From assembly GCA_030544235.1 (NCBI GenBank), contig CM060478.1:4833727-4897726 (forward strand): a stretch of 64,000 nt of DNA, in the 5' to 3' direction. Made by a program: the position numbers and the translations under genes. Shown piece by piece: positions 10,661 through 22,860 of this stretch (positions within the stretch are counted from its first letter, which is position 1; every line of letters starts with the position of its first letter). Below the pieces are notes generated by a model, which was not told the origin of the DNA, made no database searches, and was given only the letters and a program-made list of their open reading frames with translations. This DNA is from Lepturacanthus savala (lineage: Eukaryota > Chordata > Actinopteri > Scombriformes > Trichiuridae).

Positions 10661-12893
10661 GTGTACATAAATTGTATGTTTGAGTTGCAGTATTAAGACG
10701 AAAAAGCTTTTCACCTTCTATGTATGAATGCGTCTTCCACCTGCATCTAAGCTCTGCTCTGAGAGCAGCCGGGTGAAGCGAGTGATCGAAGCCACTTTAT
10801 CTGAGCTTTGCAGCTTCTCGTCTTCTTCTCTTGTTTGGATAAAGTGAATGAAAACGTGAGTGTTGGACCAGAGAAACCTGCTGCTGTCCATCAGTGGTTT
10901 GACACCAAGATGAACAGAGCGAAGAAATGCAGATTAACGTGAAGCTCTTTATTCATTTCTTGACAAGATACTGTTATGTATGCAAAGAGACAAGTCCATC
11001 ATGCTTAGCTAGAGTTGTAGTTACACCAAAATCTGGACAAATAACAGAATAACAAATCTCATAATAGGAGTTTTGTGATTTTCTGCTAAACTTTTATGTT
11101 AATTATGTCAAATATCTATGTTAAACATGGTTATAGTTCCAAAGCTGGTGCCTGCAAGTCAATATTCAGGGTTTCAACCAGCTCTAAAAGCTTTGGTCGC
11201 AGTTTTTTCCCCCCACATCGCAAGATGATGTCAGCTTGTCAAACACGGTTTATTCTGCAGCCTTTTTACGCTAAAGCTGCACATTGTTGTCCATGTTTTG
11301 TTCACGTTTTGGCTCGAAACATCTTCAGATGGATTTGAGGAACTGACGTTTTAGTAAAGAGAAAAGTCAGCTGTAGTTTGTTCACGTAGAAGCTGTATGC
11401 GATGCAGAATCTAGGACTGGAGCTTCTTAAAGAGACAGCAGCTACAACAACCTGTTTCACACAGAGGCTGAACTGAGGCCAGCTTAAGAAGAACAAAGGA
11501 AGAATGCACAATATATCCCTTTAATGTAGATGAACTGCTGTCTGTGCCAAAATGTTACACCATAACTCCCTTTTATTTTGTGTATTAAAATAAAACTACC
11601 CCATTTTTATTAGATTTTGATATTATAAACCATGATACACAGAAAAGAAGAAAATACTCTAAATACTCAGAAAAGCTATTATATCTCAATGGGACCTTAT
11701 GGGATAAATAAAATAAACTATACTAAATGTTAAAGATGCCTGTTATTTTTCACCAGAAAAGAGAACTTTACTGTATAATCAAACACCTCAAAGCCACTCA
11801 GATCACAGATAGAACCATGGAATTAAAATTTCAAGGATTTGTCTTCACGAATCAGAAAAAAACTAAACAAATACAGGTCAAGTTTAAATATTCATATTGT
11901 TGCAGGCTAAAGGAATTCAGCTTCATCCAGAAAGTTCATTTTCCTCCATTGCAACACGGAACGCAACACATTCTATACAAGTATATGGTTAAAAAAAAAA
12001 AAATACTGGTATACAGGCCAGTGTACTGTAGTCGACTCTACTCGGAGTCTCGCTGTTAGATTCTGTGCCTGCGGCTCAGTATAAAGCGCATCTGTTTGAT
12101 TTGCTGATAGCACACCGTCTTCTCTTTGTCCTCTTGCCTATTTCATTACCTAGCTCCTCTGTGCAGGTAATGGCCTGTCATAGAGAGATAATAGGCTGTC
12201 ATACGGCAGTAATAACCTGCAGAAACTGTCTGCCGCCTTTAGACTGATGACAGTTACCGAGCTTATAGTGGGTGGCAGCTTCATATTAGAAACCTCCTTT
12301 TCATTCTGGGAAGGAAAAAAAATGATTCCAGAGGAATTCAGGCAGCTAAAACATTATTTTAAGGTGACCTTTTGTAATAATATTTCATTCCATTGTGGGT
12401 TTAATAGCATGCCAGCAATGTTTTTTTTGGAGGAACATCCAGGATAGGTTTTTTTTTTAATATTAAAAAAGGATGAATGTGGATTTTTTCAAGACAATTT
12501 TAATAAAAAACTGCCCAATTTTTATTCAAAATAAAGTTTCTCCACGGCTGTGAAGCAATATTAGGTCACTGATCTGACAATCAGTGCAGTTATACCACTA
12601 ATACAATGGAAACAAATTCAAATATGTAAAAAAAATACAGGTTACAGTTATGCATCTGTGAAATGCAGCATTAGTGTATATCATAGGTGCTGATTTCTGT
12701 TTCTGCAGGTGGGGGCTTGATTCAATGTCTCAAAATCAACATCCTACATGACTTGGTGCTCTATAGATTTTGGAAGCGGAAGCTTTTAGAAATGAATAGT
12801 GACAGAGAAAGAGACACAACTTTCAGCACCATGGAAAGCTTCACTCATTTATTGATCACTATAAGCCTTTAAAACACACCAAGATCAAGTGAT

Positions 12894-12895
<2 letters not shown>
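10661..12895. other. B3GAT2: Intron 1, no gene seen
   Basis: No exon recognised. The interval 11600-11720 ends in CCTTATGGGATAAATAAAAT, which recalls the 3' tail of a non-LTR retrotransposon but is too short to classify. Poly-A at 11991-12002. Other open frames lack recognisable content. Confidence 0.4.

Positions 12896-12941
<46 letters not shown>
12896..12941. repeat. (CA)n microsatellite
   Basis: A pure CA run, directly abutting the terminus of the Tc1-like copy at 12941. Confidence 0.97.
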
Positions 12942-12943
<2 letters not shown>

Positions 12944-13495
12944 CTCTGGAAAAAAAAATAAGAGACAGCTGCATTTTTTTTTAAATCGTCTGTTGAATTC
13001 CAACATATGCAAACCTCATTCTGCTTAAAGAGGAACCAGGAGTGGAATAAAATCACCCAAGAACAATGGTAAAGACTAGTGGAGAGCATGTCAAGATGCA
13101 TTGAAAATAAAGGTTATTACACCAAATATTGATTTCTGAACTCTTCTTGAGTGTAAACATTAGTATTATGTTGTTTTAAAATGAATTTGATATTGTTGTG
13201 AAAACATTGCATCATTTTTGTCATTTTAAACATTGGTCGTTTTCTGCAAATGCTCTGATGCAGATTGCAGACACTTGATTCTACTAATGAAGGTCCTTAG
13301 CAATGGCTGTAGTGGTTGATTAGTAGAATCAGGTGCGTTACTGCTTGGTTGGAACAAAAACCTGCACCCACACCGGCCCTTCTGGACCAGGATCGGTGAC
13401 TCCTGCTCTAATGGATACAAATTTTTTTGGGGGGGGGAATGTCAGTAGTTTATAGACTCAAACAAAAATCATCCTTTTGCCCAAACACATATCTA
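12941..13495. mobile_element. Tc1/mariner-like transposon fragment (copy 2), with a nested insertion
   Basis: Begins CAGCTCTGGAAAAAAAAATA, a typical fish Tc1-like terminus, and is colinear with 2295-2765 (shared AAGAGGAACCAGGAGTGGAA, TTTATAGACTCAAACAAAAA, TTTTGCCCAAACACAT). It is interrupted by a 144-bp element at 13260-13403. No intact transposase frame remains. Confidence 0.65.
13260..13403. mobile_element. Short element nested in the Tc1-like copy
   Basis: 144 bp inserted into the Tc1-like relic and flanked by TGCTCTGAT (13251-13259) and TGCTCTAAT (13404-13412), an 8/9 direct repeat consistent with an 8-9 bp target duplication. The minus strand starts GGAGTCACCGATCCTGGTCC and includes GAAGGGCCGGTGTGGGTGCA, a widespread fish short repeat of hAT-like type by recollection. 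The uninterrupted copy at 2295-2765 shows the empty site. Confidence 0.72.
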
Positions 13496-14152
13496 TAAGT
13501 AGTAAAATCAGAAAAACATAATTTTGCAGTGGTCTGTAGTAGTTTTTTCCTGCTGTATAACAGCAGGTTTGACTTTGCGTGTGCTGAATCACTCAGTGCT
13601 TTACTCCAGCTGGAAAAGCCTGCAGAAGCTTTCAAAGATGCTTGATCATGAGTTATTGATAAAAGCAGCAGCCATGTTTTTAGCTGGTGCGTGCACACAT
13701 AAACAAAAACAACAAAAAGAAAAAAAAAAAAAAACTTTTTTTGGCGTCATAGGCAATCCAGTTTTAATTTTCAGCTCTTTTTTTTTTTAAAGCCTCTCCT
13801 TTCTTTCTTTTCCCTGCTGCAGTCCTCATTAACGTCGGTGCTGTTTGCTGACGGAGCACAGCTGGTGCTGGTTCCTTTAACTTAGCCAAGTCAAGTAGAT
13901 CCTGCTCCTGGCAGCTGTTTGAGGGTTTATTGCAGGTGTTTGTGTGCTGGCATCAGACCGACATGCGACGACCAGGAATTAATGGAACACTGGAACTCGC
14001 ATATAAATAATATATGTCATTGTTGTAGGAATCTGCTTCTTAAGCTTCTGCGGATACTCCCCAGAATAGAGATAACTGTAATATATATGCGGTTATTTCT
14101 TTATTAAAATTACATAACTGATAGCGTGTTGTATATTTAGAAATGAGCACAC
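13496..14152. other. B3GAT2: Intron 1, nothing recognised
   Basis: Poly-A/poly-T runs at 13719-13742 and 13780-13789. No exon or repeat family recognised. Confidence 0.4.
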
Positions 14153-14734
14153 TTTTTTTTTCCATAGAATGAGTTGAAACAGAAGTCATGTGATTTCCAC
14201 ATCTCCTGGCTGCAAGTTGGTCTTCATGTATTCATGTCAGTTTTTTTTCCTTTATTAAAAGTATTGTAAATTTATTATAGTACACAACATATTGGACACA
14301 TCTAAATATATTGCCAGTTTATAAAATACTTCATTAATTGAAATAGGACAAACAAAATTCAAATTAATCATGTGCAGAGGAAAATTCCCATTCACAGTGA
14401 TATCCAGTTATATTCAGACATGTTTTCTATAGTATTTGTTCCTCTAAAATTGTATAGTCCATTAATAAGTAGTTAATATTTATGTCTTGTATTGTGTAAA
14501 GCATCATGTTTTGCATGGAATGCAGCTTTAAATGATCAACATGATGACATTTTATATGTAAAATTTTTTTGTGCACTTGTATATTGATGATACATAAATA
14601 AGATTGCTTGTTTTTGCTTGATGCTATTTTAACTCATCCTATGAAAAGATTAAAAAAAAAAAACACATGAAGACCAACTTCCGATGAAGAAAGAGATCAC
14701 ATGACTTCTGTTTCAACTCATCCTATGAAAAAAA
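14153..14734. mobile_element. Unclassified DNA-transposon-like element with roughly 70-bp inverted ends
   Basis: The left arm (14160-14229) contains GAATGAGTTGAAACAGAAGT, CATGTGATTT and AAGTTGGTCTTCATGT. The right arm (14663-14733) is its inverse, with ACATGAAGACCAACTT, ATCACATGACTTCTG and TTTCAACTCATCCTATG. The arms differ by a 15-19 base central mismatch. The interior is AT-rich with no coding frame. The motif AACTCATCCTATGAAAA also occurs just inside the right arm (14631-14647), so the end is partly duplicated. No convincing target duplication was seen. Probably a non-autonomous DNA transposon. Confidence 0.7.
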
Positions 14735-15646
14735 GACAGACTTCCAACAATGTCATCGCCAACTGAATATCTCTAAAAACTATTAACATCTGTAATACTA
14801 AACCATTTTATATAAAACATGTTCTCACATGACACCAACTGCTATCGGGGAGGTCATGTGACTCTCTTAAGGTAGAAGATGATGTGTGGCGCCATCTTGC
14901 TGCAGCGAGCCACTCTTGACTTCTAATGTTTCCGTTACAATAAGCGAAAGAGACATTTCTGACCTGTCCAATTAACAAATGAGGAGCCCCAGCTGGGACC
15001 AAACCAGCCTCATTCCTGACTCTGGGTTGTTGATTAGACGATGCATCTGCCCACAACGTGTTGTTTCAAAACCACCGCGGAGTAATGAGCAAAATGTCTT
15101 ACAACTGCCCCCTGCACCCCCCCAAACGTTGGTACATGGCAAATGTTTAACAAGCCTCCCTGTGTTCCTCCTGCTCTGGGAAGTCAGGTGGAAAAGGCAT
15201 TCTGCATCAAGACGAGACTTTAAAAGGGGGGTTGCGCTGGGTTTCCACACGTTAGTCAGGTCTGAGTCGACATGGTTTATTATTCACGCGACACATTCCG
15301 GCTGAGTCACCTCCCAGCAGTCAATAGAGAAATTGCAAGGCTGCTCATTTAATGCCCTCCACGCAATTATGCCTTGATTGTCCCTGAACACGTTCTGCTT
15401 CCTGTTGGTTTCTTAGAGTGATTTTGCATTATTTTCCCTCAGGAGTCCAGTGTGCTGCGGGCTCCTCTCGCTTTAGGCCACATTAACATAGTGTTCATGC
15501 AGTTGGAGTAAATCAAGTTTTATATATCGACATTGAATTTAATTTATCTTTTAAAAATTACCAAAAGGTTAAAGTCCACCTGATGTGAAAAATGCCTTTG
15601 TAAGATTACAGGAGCAAAGTCAGTAATCAAATCTTAAGACTCTTAT
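14735..15646. other. B3GAT2: Intron 1, no gene seen
   Basis: Bases 14830-15310 are of mixed composition, with overlapping open frames on both strands of 80-108 codons that have no recognisable content. No repeat ends were identified. Confidence 0.4.
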
Positions 15647-16164
15647 CAACCCATTTAAACCCATCTTTTTTTCCAAAGTTTTTATGCATACAATTATATC
15701 AGATAAGTCAGTAACAATCATGTTGTGCATCTCTTTTTCCATTTTGTAATCTGAATCAGAAAATAGCATTTTAATGACTGGCAATTATACTCGCTGCTTG
15801 CACAAATATGCCCATAAACTCTATTTATCACATGTACAAAATTCTTTTTTGGGGGGGGATTATTCTAGACACTTGAATGATTAAATAGCTATACAAATGT
15901 TAGGTTTGAAAATCATAACTTAAATTAAACGACTCTTTCTGGGCGGATTCGTCTTCGCCATGTTCTCAGGAGGAAGAAGCAGGAAGCGGATGATGTGATA
16001 TGAGAAGAAACACTTGGAAACTTAATATTTCTGCTTAAAATCTTTTGTCCAAGTTGTCTGTCATGACATTACAAAAAAAAGATATATGAGCAACATTTAG
16101 ATTTTTTATTTTAAGGATAAAATGATAGTAATAGACTTAAAGGCTCATAGGCTTAAATGGGTTG
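15647..16164. mobile_element. Candidate inverted-repeat element (CAACCCATTTAA ends)
   Basis: Left end CAACCCATTTAAACCCAT. The right end, in reverse complement, reads CAACCCATTTAAGCCTAT: 16 of 18 positions match. Length 518 bp, no coding frame, AT-rich. No target duplication is evident, so the element call rests on the inverted ends alone. Confidence 0.5.
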
Positions 16165-16255
16165 ACATATTTGCATGAGATTAACAAGGAAAGACAGTGG
16201 ACGGCTCGTCTTCAGGTATGATGATTGTACAAGTGATAGATGTTAGATCTGCATG

Positions 16256-16257
<2 letters not shown>

Positions 16258-16306
<49 letters not shown>
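16258..16306. repeat. (TA)n microsatellite
   Basis: A pure TA run of about 23 units. Confidence 0.97.
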
Positions 16307-16309
<3 letters not shown>

Positions 16310-17123
16310 AAGTCAGTGCAATTCATGCTCATTTCCTTTTATTTTGTCCATCTTTCTGTTATTAAATTGGCAGGTAAAGTGTTTTATTTTGGCTTAATGG
16401 CTAAACACAAGTTTGAGGTGGCAAGAAAAACCTGCAGTGATGTGATGCAACAGGTTTTAAATGAATAGAATCAAACTGTCACCGTCCATCACAGCTTCGA
16501 TCTGCTCCGTCCTTTCTGCATTTTATCCAGCGATGAGCGATCATCACGCTTCTGGTGCACATTTAAAATAATAAATTGGTGGTCTACCTGCTCGGGTCCA
16601 TTACCCCATCTCCATTTACTGTAGCCTCGCCACCGCCACCAATTACACGCGCGCCGGGAAGCTCCGACCCCCCTGGGAAATTAGAATGTGAGGTGACCAT
16701 ATCGGATGAATGGTGACATTCAGGAAGAAGATGAGGAATGTGGCCGGTGTCAAAGCACAGTTTTAACTGTGAACTAAATCTGTGTCCATTTCCAAATTGA
16801 AATTACTTTTCACCAATGAGTCATTTTACGTCACCTGGTGAACCAGCCACATGAGCCAGCTGGCTCTAGGGGAATATACTGTATGTACAGCACAAGAACT
16901 TCATATTCATTTTATTTTTGCACGGATTATTTGCTTCATTATTGATTCTTTGGTTGTGGTTATATCTTTATGTGGTGATTTGCTCATTTTGATATTGATA
17001 AACTCATTGACTATTGCTGTGGTGGTCTTATAGATGCAGTGCATATTTCAGGCAGTCATGGGAAGTTGATTCAAGTTGAAATAAACTTGACTGATCCTTT
17101 AAAACGGGTAAGATAAACTCATG
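16307..17123. other. B3GAT2: Intron 1, nothing recognised
   Basis: No exon or repeat family recognised. Open frames up to 71 codons are without identifiable content. Confidence 0.4.
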
Positions 17124-17456
17124 GTTTAGTTCATGGGCCACATTCAACACAATTTGATCTCAACTGAACCAGTAAAAATTGATGTATAAACACCTGCAAA
17201 CTACATGTCAAGAAATATTTATACATTTCACCTTTAATTTACAAGAGAAGGGAGATGACAAAGAAAAAAAGTGCAATTCTATTCAGTATTCTACGGTTTT
17301 TACATTTATTGTTTTAAGCAGCAGGTGAAGTCATTTCAAGTGTTCTCATGATCACTGACATAAAGAAACAGGAGCTGATCTATTTTTGTATAGTCATTGG
17401 ACCCTTTAGCGGGCTGGTTCTGGCCCCCGGGCCACATGTTTGACACCCTTGCTGTA
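17124..17456 (-). repeat. hAT-like element, 'GTCAAACATGTGGCC' family (copy 2)
   Basis: Left end TTTAGTTCATGGGCCACATT followed by CAACACAATTTGA. Right end GGCCCCCGGGCCACATGTTT followed by GACACCCTTG. Both ends match, inversely, the ends of the copy at 55066-55543. The interior contains AAGCAGCAGGTGAAGT, shared with copies 2768-3173 and 55066-55543. Confidence 0.72.
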
Positions 17457-19210
17457 CAATAACTCTTTTGAATTGCCTCTTTGTTGCTGTGAAAACGGGC
17501 GAATCTGAGAATATTTATGAATAATAATAGAGTTTATCAAAACCTGAGATTACAAAGAGAAAATAAAAAAGTGAAAACACATCAAATAAAAATACATTTT
17601 CTCAATAAACTTTTTTTTAAAGAAAGAAATGTGTTTTCTGAAGTGATTTAAAAGACGATTTCTCAGGTCCGAGTCCTTAGTTTAGACCCGGTGCGGAAAC
17701 AATCCAATCAGGAAAATTAAGTTGCCCTTTTTTCTTTCCTCGTTCCTGAAAAGCTGACTCCGGGGATGCAGCTGTTTTTTCAGCTGACGGCAGCATGGCA
17801 GAGCTGTTTGATTCAGCTACAGCAGACCTGTCAGCCAGCAACACTTTCGTCAGATCTTTTTTTGAATAATTGAGCTCCCTGTGGCCCTGAGAGCTCCATG
17901 GCAGCCACATCGACTATTTTAGGGAGCAGGTACAGTGGAAAAAGCTCGATGCTGAAGTGTGGTCTAGGACACCTTTCTCCAAGGGCGCCGTATTTGATCT
18001 AGTGTTCATTTATTACATTTGATAAGGTGTGATGGCTTCTCAGATTGTATATTAGTGCTGGGAAAACAGTGTTGTGCCGAAATGCAGCTAAAATATTTTA
18101 CCGAAACTTTAAGATCATGAACGTGCATTCAATTGCTTTGCAATTGGACTTTTATTTTTAGATATTTCCTCTCATCGGGGAGTCGGTCGGGTAAAAGACT
18201 TTCTATTTTTAGAAGAAATGTTCCAAAAGACACGCGCAAACATTAAGGATGTGTTTGATCAAGTGTCCAAAGCAGCAGAGTCCAGGCCTGGAGAGAATCG
18301 TGTGGCGATGGGCAGGCGGCACAAAAGGAAACTGGTGGGATAAAGGAACCGGAGCGAAATAGGAAATTCAATTTCCTCAAACCCCTATGAGCAATTATCA
18401 TAATTACATAGAGTAGTGGGAGAAGGGAGGGGGAGGATGGGGGAGAAGGGGTCGCAGTGTCAGAGAAGTGAAGGAAAAAAAAAAGACGAATCTCGCTGAG
18501 AGAAATTGTGAAAGAGGAGGAAGGAGAGAGGAAGGTGACGGAAGGTTGAAGGCTCTTAAGGGCTGATGTTAACGTAAAAAGGTGTCCACTTATTTCCACA
18601 GAGCCCCTCTCTTTTTGTTCTTAGAGCTGGCAGTGATTGAACACCTTTCCTTCCCGGTTGCTTTCTACTCCCTCATCAAATCCTCTTTTCCCCTCGTTAG
18701 CCGCCGTGTCCAACAGTGACTGGGAGACATTTAAAAGAAGCTCAAAGACGCTGAAATGAAAAGCCATGTGACTAAATATGGCTGCTACCTGCGATTTACC
18801 CATGTTTACAGCCTGTTATTTCTATCAGAGAAGTTGTTTATAGCACAGAAATTTAAATCCCTGTGGATTCTAATGATTGCTGTAGTGATGATGGAAGGTT
18901 GTGATATTCTGTTGGCTATTGATCAATTTTGTCTGATTTAGGATGTGTGCAATATTTGAGGGGACATTTAAATGGATAATTGAACATTTTGGGAATTATG
19001 CTTTAATATAATGGGGAAATTTAGCCCAGATGGGATTAGCTCAGTTTAGAATAAAGCAGCCGGACTGACGTTACAATGATATCCATATATTTTGCATGGA
19101 ATTCTGTTTTGCATTCAATTGATTTTGATTCCATTGCTATGCATCGGTACAGTTATGGATATGGAAGAAAAAAAAATCTTAAAAGTATGAAATAATTGTT
19201 GATTACATCT
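17457..19210. other. B3GAT2: Intron 1, no gene seen
   Basis: The 118-codon minus-strand frame at 18243-18599 is Ser/Pro/Phe-rich and arises from a purine-rich tract (18420-18545); it is probably not coding. Nothing else is recognised. Confidence 0.45.
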
Positions 19211-19760
19211 GTTCGGGTGCTTTCACACCACTAGTTTGATCTTTTGGTCTGCACCAGGCAATACAATTTACATACAGACTTCAGCGTGGCCCACTTTCAC
19301 ACCTGCAAATGTGCCAAAATTGGTCAGATTGACATTTCATCAATGTTTATCTTCAAACAAACATGAAATGAAGCTAGAAAATTTCTTCCAGGGAGATTGT
19401 GAAAGGGCTCCGGGAGCTGCTGCTGGAGTCTGAACATTATGATGAGCTTCTGCAGAGATTTGGATTTACATGAAGGTGTGTGTGTGTGTGTGTAAGATGA
19501 AAAAATGATATGATGACCTGCATTCTGCATTCTAAAAGTTACCACGGCAACCTGAGCTGTTTGCCAACAGCATTTTTCTTCCTCTGCGCTGGTCTCCCAT
19601 TTAAACTTTGACTGATAAAACGGTAGCTGCTATCAGAAAACAACATGGACCATCATCACCATAATGACTTCACTAAAGTTTCTTCAGTAACAGATTTAAG
19701 ACTTTAAAACAGATGTCAGTTCTGCTTCTCTCTGAAAATCGTTGTATCGGAGTCAATGAG
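19211..19760 (+). repeat. Unclassified repeat (copy 1), Harbinger-like left end
   Basis: Starts GTTCGGGTGCTTTCACACCA, a terminus style common in fish Harbinger-type elements. It contains TGAACATTATGATGAGCT and GCGCTGGTCTCCCATTT, both found inverted in the copy at 41080-41540. A short TG run (19476-19492) and extra bases interrupt it. No matching right terminus was found nearby and no coding frame remains. Confidence 0.5.
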
Positions 19761-20474
19761 GAACAGAGACAGATGTAGCTGAACTTAGAGGCTGACCATT
19801 CACATTCAGTCAGATATTTTGAGCACATTGTGAGAATCATTAAAAGATTCTCTACAACGTTGACATGTGTCTACAGTTTAAAGATTAAATGGATTCTCGA
19901 GGTCAAAGTATGTCACCTAGAAAAACAACTTACAAAATAAATAATGTTATGTTCCAAAACTTCTGTGAAACATTGGAAGCAGCCTGACATGGTCTGTGGT
20001 GAAAAAAAAATACACGTACAACTCAAAGTTTGTCTATTTTACACATATCTTTTTACACAAAGACACTTTTGTGGTTTCAGAAAATCTTGCAAAAAAAAAG
20101 CTGCAGTTGAAAGAATTGCAGGTTGTGTAACACACGCAACACCTTCAGAAATGTGAAAATTGCTTTATAGGCACCTATTGCAACACCGTTTTTTGTGATT
20201 TGGACAAGACTGCAGAATTTAGCTATAAATGTCTGGGTATATATTCTGTATTTACAATAGAATTATGCAAATGACAAAGCATGCGTGATTGAAGAATACC
20301 TCTGATCCTTTACTTCAGTAAAGTAACAAACAGCAATAGAATTCAGCCAATTATTAAACTAAAAGTAGCGATTTGGTCCTTTTGACTGATATATCTGATA
20401 TTTAACGTCATTAGATTATGAATATGATACATCAGTGTGGAAACTGTTGGAGGCAGAGCTATTTTAATCTACTT
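19761..20474. other. B3GAT2: Intron 1, nothing recognised
   Basis: AT-rich intronic sequence without a recognised exon or repeat boundary. Confidence 0.4.
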
Positions 20475-21030
20475 TACACAACTGTTTTGATAGTTGATTA
20501 ATCTATTGATTATTGAAATAATCAGAAGTTTGGTTCATGAAATAGTATTAAATTATTGGTCACTGTTCAACCTAAAATGTATTTTTTGTCCAGGCCAAGC
20601 GTCCACATGAGATGTTGCTGATGGAGAATTGATCAAAAACGTAATTTTTTCTTTTTTGGTGCTGAAACCTCATGAAATTTGCACAATTTTAGAGTTTTAG
20701 TGGCTACGAGTGGAATGGTCATAGCTAAATGAACAGTTGACAGCTAACACAAACAACTATTATGATTGCAGATTATTCTATTTATTATTAAAAAGATTAT
20801 TAGTTATAATTAGTTTAGATCACCGATCCCCAAAGCTGAAGATTCAACCTAAAATGTCTCTTTTTTTGTCCAGACCAACAGTCCACAACCCAATGATCAT
20901 CAGTTTCCCATTATTGAAGAATAAAGAAACCAGAAAATAATCAGATTTGAGAAGCTGGAACCAGAACATTTTGACATTTTCTTCTTAAAACTGACTCAAA
21001 TTGATTAATTGATTAATCGTTGCAGCTCAG
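20475..21030 (+). repeat. hAT-like 'CTGCAACTAATCGATTAATC' family, composite copy
   Basis: Two or more pieces. Bases 20485-20760 carry GATTAATCTATTGATTATTG and an interior shared inversely with about 1490-1660. Bases 20770-21030 carry the standard core (GTCCACAACCCAATGATCAT; GAAACCAGAAAATAATCAGA) and end GATTAATCGTTGCAGCTC. Confidence 0.7.
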
Positions 21031-21088
21031 GTAGGATCCGATACCTCCGATGGAAATACTGGAAGGAAGTCCCTCAAAACCATAGAGC

Positions 21089-21262
21089 AGGGGTCACCAA
21101 CTAGATTTGTCCGAGGGCCAGAATCAGACAGTCACCTTGGGGGCCAGATCCTTAAATAAAAATCTAATTTTCTCTTTGATCCTCATAGTTATGGAATCCA
21201 GTCGCGGGCCGGACGGTTCAGTGGGCCGGATTCGGCCCGCGGGCCACCAGTTGATGACCACT
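21089..21262. mobile_element. Short hAT-type element (CAGGGGTCACCAAC ends)
   Basis: 174 bp. The left end CAGGGGTCACCAACTAG is opposed by a right end whose reverse complement starts CAGTGGTCATCAACTGG. The interior contains GGGCCGGATTCGGCCCGCGG. The ends are typical of non-autonomous hAT elements. Flanks CCATAGAG and CCACATAG give only a weak 8-bp duplication. Confidence 0.65.
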
Positions 21263-22021
21263 GCCACATAGCATTCAACCTGCACACATGCATGCACCAT
21301 TGCATCACAGTTTCTTCGCCCGTCCCCAGCCCCCTAATTAGATTCAGTCATTTTCTCCCAGCTCATTTCTTCCCTCCCTTTTCTCCGATTGCCTCTTGCC
21401 GCGCATATTAATAAACGCAGAGATAAAAATACGCTTGATTAAAATCGCGCCCCGGCCCAGCCACCCCAACAGCAGTCCTAGTGAAAAAACTACACAATGG
21501 CATCCCCCCTTTCTCCGGGGCAGGAGGCAGGAAAACGAGAACATCCATAATGGATTTCATACACTTCATCATTAAGAGTCTCTTTGTGTGTACACGCGTT
21601 CCACTTCTCACCTATTTGTTTGCAGGCGAGGGAGTCAGAGTTGATTACCCGACTGAGGCGGCGCCGCTCCGAGAGAGCGTTCTGGCTCCGAGTCAAATGA
21701 AACGCGATTCCTCTTGGCTCCGTGTTTTTCGCCTCAGCTTTTCTTTTGTTTACTTGTAAATAGCACGCGTTTTATTGACTGAGCTGCCGCTGCTGTCATT
21801 TGTCAGGACTCGCAGGTTGCCGTGCAGCCAGCTGCGTCTGAAATAATTCCTCATGCGCGGCAAAGATGAATTATTTGTTGTCTCAGCGCGGCGTCGGCCC
21901 TCTGGTGAAGATATCCATACTGATAATGAGACAGCGGCTACAGAGTTAATGCATGACAGTGTCCGCTGGTGGCTCCCTGCTATACAACCCAGACTAATGC
22001 ACAGCAGAGGACAGGGTTAGG
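21263..22021. other. B3GAT2: Intron 1, no gene seen
   Basis: More GC-balanced than its surroundings (21340-21990). Open frames on both strands (60-92 codons) overlap each other and have no recognisable content. It could be conserved non-coding sequence, but that cannot be judged from one genome. Confidence 0.4.
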
Positions 22022-22860
22022 GTTATTGAGTCATTTTTAAGAAGAAAATGTCCAATTTCTCTGGTTCCAGCTTCTTAAATCAGATTATTTTCTGGTTTCT
22101 TTAGTCTTCTTCAGCTTTGGTAAATCATTTGGTACACCATTTTATGACCCACAATGTGTTTTAGGTGAATCCAAACGTAAAACAAAAAAACAGAACAGTT
22201 CAGATATGGGACCTTTTAGTATAATAAAAGTTTAATTAGGTTAAGCTAAAGATATCAGCTCCGTCTGGAGCTGCAACAATTAGTCAAGTAATTGATTTTA
22301 GTCAATTTAATAAGAAAAAGTCCAAATTCTTTGGTTCCAGCTTCTCAAATCTCATTATTTTCTGGTATTTTTAGTCTTCTATAATCGTAAACTGATGATA
22401 TTTGGGTTGTGGACTGTTGGTCTGGACAAAAAAATAATAAAAAAAGACATTTTAGGTTGAATCTTCAGCTTTGGGAACCACTGATCAATGTTTTACACCA
22501 TTTTATGACCCACAGTGTGTTTTAGGTGAATCCAAACATCAAATAAAACCCAGAATAGTTCAGAAATGGGACCTTTTAGAACTTTGTGTAGTAGGATACA
22601 AGTTTAATTAGGTTAAACCAACGATATTGGATTAGACGGGAGCTTTGTCAAATGTCCAAATTCTCTGGTTCCATCTTCTCTTCTCTGATTATTTTCTGGT
22701 TTATTTAATCTTCTATAATAGTAAACTGATGATCTTTGGGTTGTGGACTGTTGGTCTGACATTTTAGATAGAATGTTCAGCTTTGGGAAACAATAATTGA
22801 CATTTTACGCTATTTTATGAACCAAACTAATTAATCGTTTTAATAATCGATAGATCAAGG
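22022..22860 (-). repeat. Three consecutive copies of the hAT-like 'CTGCAACTAATCGATTAATC' family
   Basis: Three head-to-tail minus-strand copies: about 22022-22255, 22267-22625 and 22650-22860. Each has AAGAAAATGTCC-type or GTCCAAATTCTCTGG sequence, then TTTCTGGTTTCTTTAGTCTT or a variant, then a TTTGGGTTGTGGACTGTTGG-type stretch. The third ends AATCGTTTTAATAATCGATA. Two of the three carry the same TTCAGATATGGGACCTTTTAG-type tail, suggesting local tandem duplication rather than independent insertion. Confidence 0.72.
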
